Source: Methylocystis rosea SV97 (GTDB lineage Bacteria > Pseudomonadota > Alphaproteobacteria > Rhizobiales > Beijerinckiaceae). Taken from it: a DNA stretch of 64,000 nt. The translations under genes were made by a program, and so were the position numbers. The stretch covers positions 372,001 through 436,000 of the forward strand of contig NZ_KB889963.1 of assembly GCF_000372845.1 (NCBI RefSeq), given 5' to 3'. Below are positions 38,458 to 46,146 of this stretch, piece after piece. The stretch's first letter is position 1; each line of letters begins with the position of its first letter. The notes beneath the pieces were generated by a model. It worked only from the letters and a program-made list of their open reading frames with translations, ran no database searches and had not been told where the DNA came from.

Positions 38458-40208
38458 GCCATGCTCTCCTCATTGACAAGACGGCGCAGCGTCTCGATGT
38501 CGTGACGGCGCGCGAAGCCGACAAAGGTTTCGTCCGCGTTCGCGCGGTTCTTTCGATAGGCGCGGAGTATTTTCGCCACCATTTCCGGCGCCTTTTCCTC
38601 CTTCACATTTTGATAAAGTTCGGAGGCAATACGCGCGTCTTCCGCAAAGCCGCCGCCGACGAGAATGTGATAGCCCTCGACCGTGTCGCCCTCGTCATTC
38701 ACCGGCACGCGCGCGCCGATCAGTCCGATGTCGCCGATGTAATGCTGCGCGCATGAGTGGTGGCATCCGGTGAGATGAATGTTGATCGGCGTGTCGACCG
38801 GCGACGCGTTTTCGCAGTGCGCCGCGATTTCTTCCGCATGCCGCTTGGTGTCAGCGGCGGCGAAACGGCAGCCTGAACTGCCCGTGCAGGCGACGAGCCC
38901 GGCGCGAATCGGCGAGGCTTGCGTCGAAAGACCGAGCGCCTCGATCATCGCGACAGCTTCGGCAATCTGTGTGTCGCTAACGCCCGTGATCAGCACATTC
39001 TGCCAGACCGTGAGACGCAGGCCGCCGTCGCCGAATTGGCGCGCGATCTCGGCGAGACCGCGCGCCTGCTCGGGGGTAAAACGACCGACCGGCAACATTA
39101 CGCCGATCCAATTGAGTCCCGTGTCTTTTTGCGGATGCACGCCGATATGCGCCGCGCGATCCTGACGCGGGCGAGTGGCGATCGCGTCCGTGCCGATGCG
39201 AAGCAGCTTGCGACCCAGTTTTTCTTCGACGGCGGCGAGAAATTTGTCGAAGCCGAAAGCGTCGAGCACATATTTGAGCCGCGCCTTGGCGCGGTTGGTG
39301 CGATCGCCATGCTCGATGAAGACCCGCAAAATTTTGTCGGCGACCTCCACCGCTTCGTCCGGCGGCACGATCACGCCCGTGTCGCGCGCAAAGTCCTTGT
39401 GACCAGTAATGCCGCCGAGCGCGAGGCGGAAATAAACGCCCGGCGCGACACCATGCGCATCGTTCACGTCAACGGCCTGAAAGCCGATGTCATTGGTGTC
39501 TTCCAACGCGCCGATCAATCCCGCGCCGTCAAAGGCGATGTTGAACTTGCGCGGCAGTCCGTAAAGCGAGCGATCGTTGAGGATGTGATGATGCATGGCG
39601 CGCGCATAGGGGCGCGTGTCGATCAGCTCCTGCGGATCGACGCCGGCGGTCGGCGTGCCGGTGATGTTGCGGATATTGTCCGCGCCGGAGCCCTTGCTCC
39701 AGAGTCCGAGATCCTGAACCGCCTCCAAAATATTCGTGGCGTTTTTCGGCGCGATCTCGCGAATCTGGATATTGGCGCGCGTGGTCACATGCAGATAGCC
39801 GCCGCCGTAATTTTCCGCGAGATCCGCAAGCCCGGCGAACTGCCAATGCGTCAGTGCGCCATTGGGAATGCGCAGCCGGCACATATAGGAGTCCTGCGCC
39901 GGCGCGACATAGAAGAGTCCGTAATAGCGCCAACGGAAATTGTCGGCGGGCTTTGGCGGCGCGTTCTCTTTCGCTTGAGCGACAAGGCGCGGCCAGGCGT
40001 CGAATGGATGCTCCTCGCGCTTCCATTTTTCCTGATCGGTCAGCTTGCCGCCTACCGCGACGACGCGGTCCTGCGCAGATAAATGCGCGGCGTCGGGCCC
40101 CATCGGCTGCGCTGGCGAGGGCGGCGCCTTTTGTCCACCGCGCGCGGAAAAGCCGGCTGCAAAGCCTTCGAGATAGCGCTTCTGGTCGAGCGTGAAATCG
40201 ACGGACAT
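38454..40208 (-). CDS. nirA: Assimilatory nitrite reductase, sirohaem-[4Fe-4S] type
   Basis: Reduces nitrite to ammonium with six electrons. 584 residues with two ferredoxin-like half-domains (YMCRLRIPNGALTHWQ; NWIGVMLPVGRFTPEQ) and the sirohaem/[4Fe-4S] cysteines CTGSSGC (about 440-446) and CHHSC (about 480-484). The N-terminus FTLDQKRYLEGFAAGFSA resembles that of the next gene. A sulfite reductase role is possible from sequence alone, but the nas context favours nitrite. It starts 1 nt after the upstream FAD gene ends. Confidence 0.93.
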   Translation of the reverse strand: MSVDFTLDQKRYLEGFAAGFSARGGQKAPPSPAQPMGPDAAHLSAQDRVVAVGGKLTDQEKWKREEHPFDAWPRLVAQAKENAPPKPADNFRWRYYGLFYVAPAQDSYMCRLRIPNGALTHWQFAGLADLAENYGGGYLHVTTRANIQIREIAPKNATNILEAVQDLGLWSKGSGADNIRNITGTPTAGVDPQELIDTRPYARAMHHHILNDRSLYGLPRKFNIAFDGAGLIGALEDTNDIGFQAVDVNDAHGVAPGVYFRLALGGITGHKDFARDTGVIVPPDEAVEVADKILRVFIEHGDRTNRAKARLKYVLDAFGFDKFLAAVEEKLGRKLLRIGTDAIATRPRQDRAAHIGVHPQKDTGLNWIGVMLPVGRFTPEQARGLAEIARQFGDGGLRLTVWQNVLITGVSDTQIAEAVAMIEALGLSTQASPIRAGLVACTGSSGCRFAAADTKRHAEEIAAHCENASPVDTPINIHLTGCHHSCAQHYIGDIGLIGARVPVNDEGDTVEGYHILVGGGFAEDARIASELYQNVKEEKAPEMVAKILRAYRKNRANADETFVGFARRHDIETLRRLVNEESMA

Positions 40209-40209
40209 T

Positions 40210-41439
40210 TCAGGCGGCCTCTTGCATCGGCGGGCCGAACATCAATTCGTCGCGCATAGATGAAACTTTCGCGCCGGAACGGATGAGATCGAGGAGATCG
40301 GCCGCGCCGCTCGTATCCCCGATCAGGATCGCGCCAACGAGCCTGTCGTCACGCACGACAAGCTTGCGATAGAGACCCATGCGCGGGTCCTTGCAGACGA
40401 TACGGCGCGCATCGCCTTCGCCGAGATAATCGCCGGCCGAGAAAACGCGCACGCCGGACACTTTTAAATTGGTGGAGACGACGCTGCCGCCATAGGAGGC
40501 GCCTTGTCCGGCGAGCCGCATGGCGAGCACGCGCCCCTGCTCATAGGCCGGCTCGACGAGCCCGTAACAAGCGCCGTGATGTTCGGCGCACTCGCCGATG
40601 GCGAAAACGTCGGATTCGCTTGTCTTCAAGCCATCGTCGACCTTCACGCCCCGCCCGACGTCGAGACCCGCCTGTCGCGCGAGGTCAGCGTTGGCCTGAA
40701 TGCCGACGGCAAAAATCACGGCGTCGGCCGGAATCTTTTGTCCGTCCGCGAACTCTACATTCTCGACTCGGCCAGAGCCGCTGATGCGCGTCGTATTGGC
40801 GTTGAGAAGCACGCGCACGCCTTTCTCTTCGACGAGGCGGCGCAGGATGTCGGCGCCGGCCGCATCGAGTTGGCGCTCCATCAGCCGATCCATGACATGG
40901 GCGAGCGTGACGTCGACGCCGCGGCGCGCCAGGCCATAGGCCGCCTCCAGTCCCAGAAGGCCGCCGCCGATGACGAGCGCGCGCATCTCCTTTCCCAGCC
41001 GCGACAGCGCCTCGACGTCCCGCACGTCGCGAAACGTATGAACGCCCGGAAGATCAGCGCCTTCGATCGGCAGCCTTGCCGCGCGCGAACCCGTAGCGAG
41101 CACGAGTTTCGAGTAGTCGACGCTCTCGCCATTATCGAGGATGAGACGCCGCGCCGCGGCGTCGATCTTGATGACCTTGCGGCCGCTCAGAACCTCGACG
41201 CCGGCGACGCGCCACCATTGTGCCGGCTTGAGTTCGATGTCATCGACCGACAATTCCCCGGCGAGCACCGAAGACAGCAGCACGCGATTATAAGCAAGTC
41301 GCGGTTCGTCTCCGATCACGAGAATGTCGTATCGACCCGGCGCCCGGTTCGTCAGCTCCTCGACGAAACGCGTAGCCGCCATGCCGGCGCCGACGATGAC
41401 AAGCTTTTCGCGACTTCTGCAATCCTGCAATACAGTCAT
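40210..41439 (-). CDS. NirB-like FAD-dependent NAD(P)H oxidoreductase
   Basis: 409 residues matching the N-terminal FAD/NAD half of NADH-nitrite reductase NirB: KLVIVGAGMAATRFVEEL (FAD), LVIGGGLLGLEAAYGLARRG (NAD), and DVFAIGECAEHHG. The sirohaem half of NirB is absent; nirA follows instead. It could pass NADH electrons to NirA or NasA. It is the first gene behind the sigma-54 promoter and ANTAR-type leader at 41557-41631; ATG 41439 has only a weak Shine-Dalgarno. Confidence 0.9.
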   Translation of the reverse strand: MTVLQDCRSREKLVIVGAGMAATRFVEELTNRAPGRYDILVIGDEPRLAYNRVLLSSVLAGELSVDDIELKPAQWWRVAGVEVLSGRKVIKIDAAARRLILDNGESVDYSKLVLATGSRAARLPIEGADLPGVHTFRDVRDVEALSRLGKEMRALVIGGGLLGLEAAYGLARRGVDVTLAHVMDRLMERQLDAAGADILRRLVEEKGVRVLLNANTTRISGSGRVENVEFADGQKIPADAVIFAVGIQANADLARQAGLDVGRGVKVDDGLKTSESDVFAIGECAEHHGACYGLVEPAYEQGRVLAMRLAGQGASYGGSVVSTNLKVSGVRVFSAGDYLGEGDARRIVCKDPRMGLYRKLVVRDDRLVGAILIGDTSGAADLLDLIRSGAKVSSMRDELMFGPPMQEAA

Positions 41440-41556
41440 GTTTCGACTCTGCTGAACGGCCGAACGGTCCGGTCACAGGTCGCTTTGCCTTACGGGTGAT
41501 GAAAACGGGCAAGACGACCAAAGCGCGACGCAAATTGCGAAATCGCTTCTGTGACG

Positions 41557-41605
41557 GAGCCCGACTTTGGGCTCGTTCCGGCGGACCGGCGGTCGTCGTT
41601 GACCG
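41557..41605 (-). promoter_or_regulatory. Tandem hexaloop hairpins, probable NasT (ANTAR) binding leader
   Basis: On the minus strand two stems stand in tandem: CGGTCAACGACGACCG (41605-41590, 5-bp stem, loop AACGAC) and GAGCCCAAAGTCGGGCTC (41574-41557, 6-bp stem, loop AAAGTC), with a 15-nt linker. Both loops are six bases with A at position 1 and G at position 4, the published signature of ANTAR-protein RNA targets. NasT, an ANTAR protein, is encoded upstream at 42912-43484. No canonical terminator follows: a 12-bp imperfect stem (41478-41519) lacks a U tract, and GCCCG-TTTT (41510-41501) could pair with the second hairpin's 3' arm. Confidence 0.7.
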
Positions 41606-41615
41606 ATGGGGTGAT

Positions 41616-41631
41616 TGCACTTTTCGGGCCA
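41616..41631 (-). promoter_or_regulatory. Sigma-54 promoter of the nir/nas operon
   Basis: TGGCCCGAAAAGTGCA on the minus strand matches the -24/-12 consensus TGGCACG-N4-TTGCW at all but two positions, with GG and GC exactly 10 nt apart. Transcription should start near 41605, the first base of the first hexaloop hairpin. Confidence 0.75.
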
Positions 41632-41716
41632 GAGGCCCCGGCGTGGTTTTTCCCCGGGAATGCGGGCGTTTGGCGCTGACCGACGGCAGCCGGCGGGATT
41701 TTGCGGCGCCGAATGC

Positions 41717-41735
41717 TTAGGCGCGAGGCGCCTAA
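41717..41735 (-). terminator. Perfect hairpin after nasS, possible transcription end
   Basis: An 8-bp perfect stem (TTAGGCGC / GCGCCTAA) with a 3-nt loop lies 31 nt after the nasS stop and before the next sigma-54 promoter. No U tract follows on the minus strand, so it may be a Rho-dependent end or an RNA-stabilising stem. Confidence 0.4.
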
Positions 41736-41766
41736 CGGCTGGCGCTTTTGAACAGAGGTTCAGCGC

Positions 41767-42915
41767 TCATAGGCGCTGTCCGATATCGAAGCCGGCGAGA
41801 TAAGCTTCATAGCTGCGGTCGTCGAACGAGGGTCCCGCAAAAGCCCCGATTTCGCGCTGAACATGCGGCCCACCGATCGCAGCGTCGAAAAGATCTGGGC
41901 GCAGAACGCTCTTCGCGCGATCGGCCATCTCTGGCGAATGGCGCGTCTGCCCCCAGCGCAGCATCTGCGCATAGACCCATTCGGCTTGCCGTGGATCCGG
42001 CCGCATGGCGCCGTCTCGTCCAATGATCAGGTAGTTGGCGTCGCTTCGTTCGTCGCGCGCCTTGACGCGCAAATGGCCGGTGAGCACGCGCCCGATAATC
42101 TCGGCGTCGACGCCGACATATTCAGGGCGCGAGAGAATGTGCGAAACCTCGCCTAGGTCTTGCGGCTCGTCGACGAAGGCGGCCCCCCTGTCGAGCGCGC
42201 GGATCAGCGCCGCAACAAGATCAGGATTATCGTTGGCGAAGCTCTCGCGCAGAGCGAGGACTTTCTCGGGCGCGCACGCGAAAATCTCGCAGCCGAAATG
42301 CAGAATGACCCCAACGCCGGCGTCGACCGCGACAGAACTCCAGGGCGCGCCGACGCAAAAACCGTCGAGCTGACCGCGCGCCAGATTTTCCACCATGTAG
42401 GGCGGCGGCAGTGCGATCAGCCGCAGGTCTTCATCCGGATCGACGCCGCCTTCCGCCATCCAGTAGCGCAGCTGATAATTGTGCATGGAAAATGGAAAGG
42501 TCATGCCGAAGGTCAGGGGCTCACGTCCCTCGGCCCGTCGCCGCGCGACGAGCTTGGCGAGCGCGCGCGCGGTTTGCGCCGGATGCGCGACCTCGCCTTC
42601 CGCGGCGAGTTCGGCATAAAGCGCCGTGGACACCGCGATCGCATTGCCGTTCATCGCGAGATTCATCGGCGCGACAAGCGGGACTCGCACATGGCCCAGT
42701 CCGAGCGTGGAAGCGACCGCCATCGGCGCCAGAAGATGCGCCGCATCGAAACGGCCAATGGCGAGCTTGTCTCTAATATTCGCCCACGACGCTTCGCGGA
42801 TCAGTTCGACGTCGAGACCTTCCGCCTTGGCGAATCCCTTATGCACGGCAATTAACAGCGCGGCGGCGTCGACGAGCGGAATGAACCCGATTTTCACATG
42901 CGCCTCGCCGGTCAT
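41767..42915 (-). CDS. nasS: Nitrate-sensing NasS (NrtA-like periplasmic-protein fold, no signal peptide)
   Basis: 382 residues of the CmpA/NrtA nitrate-binding family (KIGFIPLVDAAALLIAVHKG; FDAAHLLAPMAVASTLG). It lacks a signal peptide, consistent with NasS, the cytoplasmic sensor that holds NasT inactive until nitrate or nitrite binds. Its ATG overlaps the nasT stop by 4 nt. It is the last gene of the outer-membrane protein-nasT-nasS operon. Confidence 0.9.
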   Translation of the reverse strand: MTGEAHVKIGFIPLVDAAALLIAVHKGFAKAEGLDVELIREASWANIRDKLAIGRFDAAHLLAPMAVASTLGLGHVRVPLVAPMNLAMNGNAIAVSTALYAELAAEGEVAHPAQTARALAKLVARRRAEGREPLTFGMTFPFSMHNYQLRYWMAEGGVDPDEDLRLIALPPPYMVENLARGQLDGFCVGAPWSSVAVDAGVGVILHFGCEIFACAPEKVLALRESFANDNPDLVAALIRALDRGAAFVDEPQDLGEVSHILSRPEYVGVDAEIIGRVLTGHLRVKARDERSDANYLIIGRDGAMRPDPRQAEWVYAQMLRWGQTRHSPEMADRAKSVLRPDLFDAAIGGPHVQREIGAFAGPSFDDRSYEAYLAGFDIGQRL

Positions 42916-43484
42916 TTAAACATCTCCGCCGCAGTGATGACCGAGCGTGCAATTTCGATAATCTTTTTGTTTTCGCGCATGGCCGCGCCGCGCATCAATT
43001 TGTAGGCGTCTTCTTCGGAAAACTTCTTCGCCTTCATCAATATGCCTTTGGCGCGTTCGATCGTCTTGCGCTCCTCAAGATCGGATTTGGCCTGTTCGAG
43101 TTCATCCCGAAGCTTAGAGAAGGCATTGAACCGCGACACGCACAGATCGAGGATCGATTTGATGCGCTCCTTTTTCAACCCGTCGACGATATAGGCCGAG
43201 ACGCCAGCATCGACCGAGGCCTGAATCGACGCCGTATCGCTCTGATCGACAAACATGGCGATCGGCCGACGCACCGCGCGACTGACCTGAAACATTTGCT
43301 CAAGCGTATCGCGCGAAGGATTCTCGAGATCAATCAGGATCACGTCGGGGTCGCTGGCGTAGATGTGCTTCAGCAGATTGTGCATCTCGCTGATGCGCTC
43401 GACCTCTGTGAAGCCGGCTTCACGCAGTCCCTCCTCGAGGATCAGCGAGCGGATGGGGCTTTCGTCGACAATGACGATCTTCAA
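42912..43484 (-). CDS. nasT: NasT, receiver-ANTAR RNA-binding antiterminator
   Basis: A receiver-like domain (IVIVDESPIRSLILEEGLRE; Asp in DVILIDLENP) followed by an ANTAR domain (ERKTIERAKGILMKAKKFSE; KLMRGAAMRENKKIIEIA). It binds hexaloop hairpins in nas leader RNAs and prevents termination when NasS releases it. I place the start at TTG 43484, giving 190 residues beginning with the receiver strand, the usual NasT length. The frame extends to GTG 43580, but those 32 residues look non-coding. Confidence 0.9.
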   Translation of the reverse strand: MKIVIVDESPIRSLILEEGLREAGFTEVERISEMHNLLKHIYASDPDVILIDLENPSRDTLEQMFQVSRAVRRPIAMFVDQSDTASIQASVDAGVSAYIVDGLKKERIKSILDLCVSRFNAFSKLRDELEQAKSDLEERKTIERAKGILMKAKKFSEEDAYKLMRGAAMRENKKIIEIARSVITAAEMFK

Positions 43485-43581
43485 TTCACGGCGTCCAGTG
43501 AGCGCATGTATGGGTCGCGCCAGCGGCGGCGCATCGCCGTCAGTCTCCGCGATCCGCCCGCCGGGCCGCGACCAACGCACG

Positions 43582-44814
43582 TTATATCTTGAAGCGCAAC
43601 GACATGCCCGCCTGCCAGTTCTTCATGATCTGCGGACCGTTGAGATTCTGATAGACGGGAAGACCGGCCTCGACCGCGACCGTTGCATTGTCATAGCCGA
43701 TAAATTTGCCGCTGATCGTCGCGCCGCCGAAGACTTCGACCCGCTGGCCGCCATAGAAGGCCGGATTGGCCGGCACGGCCGGGCCGCGGATTTCCGGATC
43801 GAAGCCGCGAATCGGGCCCTGCGTCGAACCGCTTACGCGCAAAGTTGTGGTGAGACCGGGCGTCCAGGTGTAGCCGCCCCAGGCGTTGAATTCATGCAGA
43901 TCGCCCCATCGGTAGCCCCCGGAAGGATTCGGGCCGAGCGGAAAGCGCAGGCGATATTCGAGCAAGTAGTCCCAGGAATAGTCCAGTGAATTTGCGGCCA
44001 GAGGGAAGCGCCCGCGATAGCCGAGGCCCCATGACCAGGGTCCCAGATAGCCGGCATAGACGATGCCCGGCAGGAAATCGAACGTGCCCGTGCCGGGCTG
44101 CATGCCATAGAACCCTCGGATGTTGCGGCGGGTTCCGTCGGGCAGGAGAAAGTCCTTGAACGTGGCCGTGTAGCTGCCGGCAGGCAAGGAGACGCCAAGA
44201 GAGAGCTGGATGCGGTGGACGTCGTCCTGATAGATGCGATAGACGCCCGATAGAGTGACGTCGGCAAGGCTCGTCGTTCCCGGCAAACTCCTGCCGAGCG
44301 GCAGAATGCCCGACGCGCCCTTGAAGGTTAGGGCGTTGAGATTTTTCTCGATCATGCCGGCCGTGAGAACCACTGCGAAATCTTTGGTCACGCCGTAGTT
44401 CAGGCCGACAATTTGCGTCGCGACCGCGATATTTTGCGGGATGATGCGCACGGTTTGGCGGGGATTGAGAAAGAACGGCACCGTCGTGACGATATATTCG
44501 TTGGAGACCGTGCGCGTTCCCATTTTGATGCCCGACAGATTAGCGAAGACGGGCGTAATGGAGAGAACGAGTTTGCCGGCGGCCGGCATGTCGACGCCAA
44601 ACATGCCCATGGGCGCTGGCGGCGGAGGCGGCGCGGCCGGCGCCGGGGATGGCGGCGGCGCTTGAAGTTGTATCGCAGTCGCCTCGGACGGCGCGCTCTT
44701 GCGGGGCGCGGCGCTCGCGCCGGTCGCCACGAGTACGGCCGCCACGACTATCAATCTTGCGCCGCGCCATGGCGGCTGTCGGCGCATCGATCGCTGGGGC
44801 TGTGCTCTCTTCAT
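43582..44814 (-). CDS. Outer-membrane beta-barrel transporter-like protein
   Basis: 410 residues from ATG 44814 (an upstream ATG at 44832 would add six). Signal peptide to about residue 36 (LIVVAAVLVATGASAAP). A Pro/Ala linker follows, then a barrel-like sequence with alternating strands, matching the phenol MetA-degradation/transporter family (GLNYGVTKDFAVVL; LSGVYRIYQDD; VYAGYLGPWSWGLGYRG) and ending in a Phe-x-Ile C-terminus. It leads the nasT-nasS operon, so it may be the nitrate porin. Family members are poorly characterised. Confidence 0.8.
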   Translation of the reverse strand: MKRAQPQRSMRRQPPWRGARLIVVAAVLVATGASAAPRKSAPSEATAIQLQAPPPSPAPAAPPPPPAPMGMFGVDMPAAGKLVLSITPVFANLSGIKMGTRTVSNEYIVTTVPFFLNPRQTVRIIPQNIAVATQIVGLNYGVTKDFAVVLTAGMIEKNLNALTFKGASGILPLGRSLPGTTSLADVTLSGVYRIYQDDVHRIQLSLGVSLPAGSYTATFKDFLLPDGTRRNIRGFYGMQPGTGTFDFLPGIVYAGYLGPWSWGLGYRGRFPLAANSLDYSWDYLLEYRLRFPLGPNPSGGYRWGDLHEFNAWGGYTWTPGLTTTLRVSGSTQGPIRGFDPEIRGPAVPANPAFYGGQRVEVFGGATISGKFIGYDNATVAVEAGLPVYQNLNGPQIMKNWQAGMSLRFKI

Positions 44815-44856
44815 CGCGAACCTCATCTGCATCTCGCCTGTGCGCGCCCAGAAACG

Positions 44857-44906
44857 AAAAAAGCCGCTGCCTGAACGCCTGCGAAGCAGACGTTCAGGAC
44901 AGCGGC
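44857..44906 (-). terminator. Strong intrinsic terminator in the leader of the nasTS operon
   Basis: On the minus strand a stem of about 20 bp (one bulge; arms beginning GCCGCTG and ending CAGCGGC) is capped by a TTC loop and followed by TTTTTT. It lies about 40 nt before the outer-membrane protein start, with no gene upstream, so it is an attenuator to be overcome by antitermination. Confidence 0.9.
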
Positions 44907-44915
44907 GATGCTGGG

Positions 44916-44931
44916 GGCCCTTCTGTGGGCC
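44916..44931 (-). promoter_or_regulatory. Hexaloop hairpin before the terminator, probable NasT site
   Basis: GGCCCACAGAAGGGCC on the minus strand: a 5-bp GC stem with loop ACAGAA (A at 1, G at 4), 9 nt upstream of the terminator. The stem just upstream (CGTCG/CGACG, 44935-44948) has a 4-nt loop without the A/G signature, so only one of the usual two ANTAR hairpins is clear. Confidence 0.55.
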
Positions 44932-44967
44932 GGGTGACGTCGCAAGCGACGCCCTCGCGCCATCGGA

Positions 44968-44983
44968 TGCAATCGCGGCGCCA
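44968..44983 (-). promoter_or_regulatory. Sigma-54 promoter of the outer-membrane protein-nasT-nasS operon
   Basis: TGGCGCCGCGATTGCA on the minus strand matches TGGCACG-N4-TTGCW at all but two positions with correct GG-N10-GC spacing. Start near 44957 gives a leader of about 125-145 nt carrying the hexaloop hairpin and terminator. A perfect dyad (TACAGC/GCTGTA, 44986-45000) abuts the -24 element. Confidence 0.7.
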
Positions 44984-45805
44984 CCTACAGCGAAGCTGTA
45001 TGGCGCGCGTCGCTGAGCCGCTTTGGACGACAGGCTTTTGCAGGGGTTCGCCCTTGCACGCGCGCGCTCGCGAAGCGTTCACGAGGAACCATTCGCGTGG
45101 CGCGCTTTGCTTGCGAGGCGGCAACGAGCGCTGAAAAAATTTGCATTCTGCCGCCAACAGCGACAGCCGCTTCGTCCTTGTAGCCGCGTTTGCCGTGATG
45201 ACGCGGCCTTCTAAACGTCTTCCGTCCGACGTCCGTGTTTGGACATGAGTACGCAATGAGAGGATGTGAAACTTGTCTCGCGGCCGCCTCAGAGGGCTCG
45301 CTATGAACGAGACGAAGAAGAAAGCGCCGATGACCGATCAGCTTCGTCGCCCGCATCGATAAGGGCCAGTCGAGTGATAGGGTCGCGGGCGCCGATCCTG
45401 CCGTCGCCCCTTCGGACTGAAGAAGAGGCCGAGATTTCCGCCGACGGAGGACGAGCAGACCTCTCGCCGCGAATGGAAGGTCCGCTCCCGGCGCAACGCG
45501 TATCCTCGGGAAGACTGGGGCATCCGGTCGAAAGGCCTTTTCGTCGCGCCCTTCAATGCCGCGAGGGTGAAATTGATGGTCGATGCCGGCAGCGGCGCGC
45601 CGGTGAGGGTATTCACCTGGTATGCGCCATTTAGCTGCTTGCTAATGCATTTGCGCCCGTTCGGACGACACAGATGTGAGCGCAGTCCAACGACGACCTA
45701 AAATCCTAATAGCGCCTTTACATCATTTGCGCGCAAATTGCGGTTCGTGGTTCTCGTTTGGCGAAGCATCAAGGCGAGAACGCGACATTAAAGTGAGATG
45801 CGCTC
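44984..45805. other. Long intergenic region between nas and kdp, no gene seen
   Basis: 822 bases of divergent intergenic DNA upstream of the nasTS-operon sigma-54 promoter and the kdp operon. It should hold enhancer (NtrC-like) and kdp promoter sites, which I cannot pinpoint. An open but start-less plus-strand frame (about 45381-45690) reads somewhat like protein but has no domain or start codon. One tiny frame at 45303 encodes 18 residues; neither is called. Confidence 0.4.
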
Positions 45806-45919
45806 ATGCCTCTATCTCTCATAGGCCTAGGCGTCGCGGCCTTTATCTTTGTGATCGCGAACAATCTGGTTCACGAGATGCGCGCGCGGCGTGCGCGCAT
45901 TGATTCACGGCGCCAGTAA
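45806..45919 (+). CDS. Small membrane ORF at the head of the kdp operon, 37 aa
   Basis: ATG 45806, product MPLSLIGLGVAAFIFVIANN followed by a basic tail LVHEMRARRARIDSRRQ: one membrane helix with a positively charged, probably cytoplasmic, C-terminus. GTGAG is about 10 nt upstream. It stops 16 nt before the next small ORF, so both are probably translated from the kdp mRNA. Function unknown. Confidence 0.55.
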   Translation: MPLSLIGLGVAAFIFVIANNLVHEMRARRARIDSRRQ

Positions 45920-45935
45920 GCGTGGAGAGGAACAC

Positions 45936-46019
45936 ATGCTCGATCTTCTGTACGTTGGCCTCGGTCTTTTCCTGTTTGCGGTCGTTGGCGCCTATGCGCG
46001 GGCCTGCGGGCGCCTTTAG
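45936..46019 (+). CDS. Small membrane ORF before kdpF, 27 aa
   Basis: ATG 45936 with GGAGAGG at 5-6 nt, an excellent ribosome binding site. The product MLDLLYVGLGLFLFAVVGAY plus ARACGRL is a single membrane helix. It stops 9 nt before kdpF, so it is inside the operon. Similar short peptides ending in a Cys-x-Arg-Leu-like tail occur before kdpF in other bacteria (from memory). It may be an accessory to KdpF. Confidence 0.65.
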   Translation: MLDLLYVGLGLFLFAVVGAYARACGRL

Positions 46020-46028
46020 GAGAACCGC

Positions 46029-46115
46029 ATGTTTGAACCTGTCATCGGACTGATCGTCGCCGTTCTTCTCGGCGCCTATCTCGCCTATACGCTGCTCCAT
46101 CCCGAAAAATTCTAA
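46029..46115 (+). CDS. kdpF: Potassium-transporting ATPase subunit F
   Basis: 28 residues, one membrane helix: [20 protein letters not shown] then TLLHPEKF. The Leu-x-x-Pro-Glu-Lys-Phe ending is the KdpF signature. It stabilises the KdpABC complex, probably with lipids. AGGAG lies 6 nt upstream; kdpA starts 31 nt downstream. Confidence 0.92.
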   Translation: MFEPVIGLIVAVLLGAYLAYTLLHPEKF

Positions 46116-46146
46116 AGGGAGGCTCGGCATATGCCGGGCGTTCGCC

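Noticed and set aside
41478-41519. 12-bp imperfect stem as a terminator in the nir/nas leader
   Set aside because: No U tract follows it, so it is not called a terminator; it may still be structural.
45040-45055. Second sigma-54-like GG-N10-GC site upstream of the nasTS operon
   Set aside because: Only GG, GC and TGCA match; the site at 44968-44983 is far better and better placed.
45381-45690. Start-less plus-strand open frame between nas and kdp
   Set aside because: Partly protein-like but with no start codon, no ribosome site and no recognised domain; a decayed gene is possible but unsupported.
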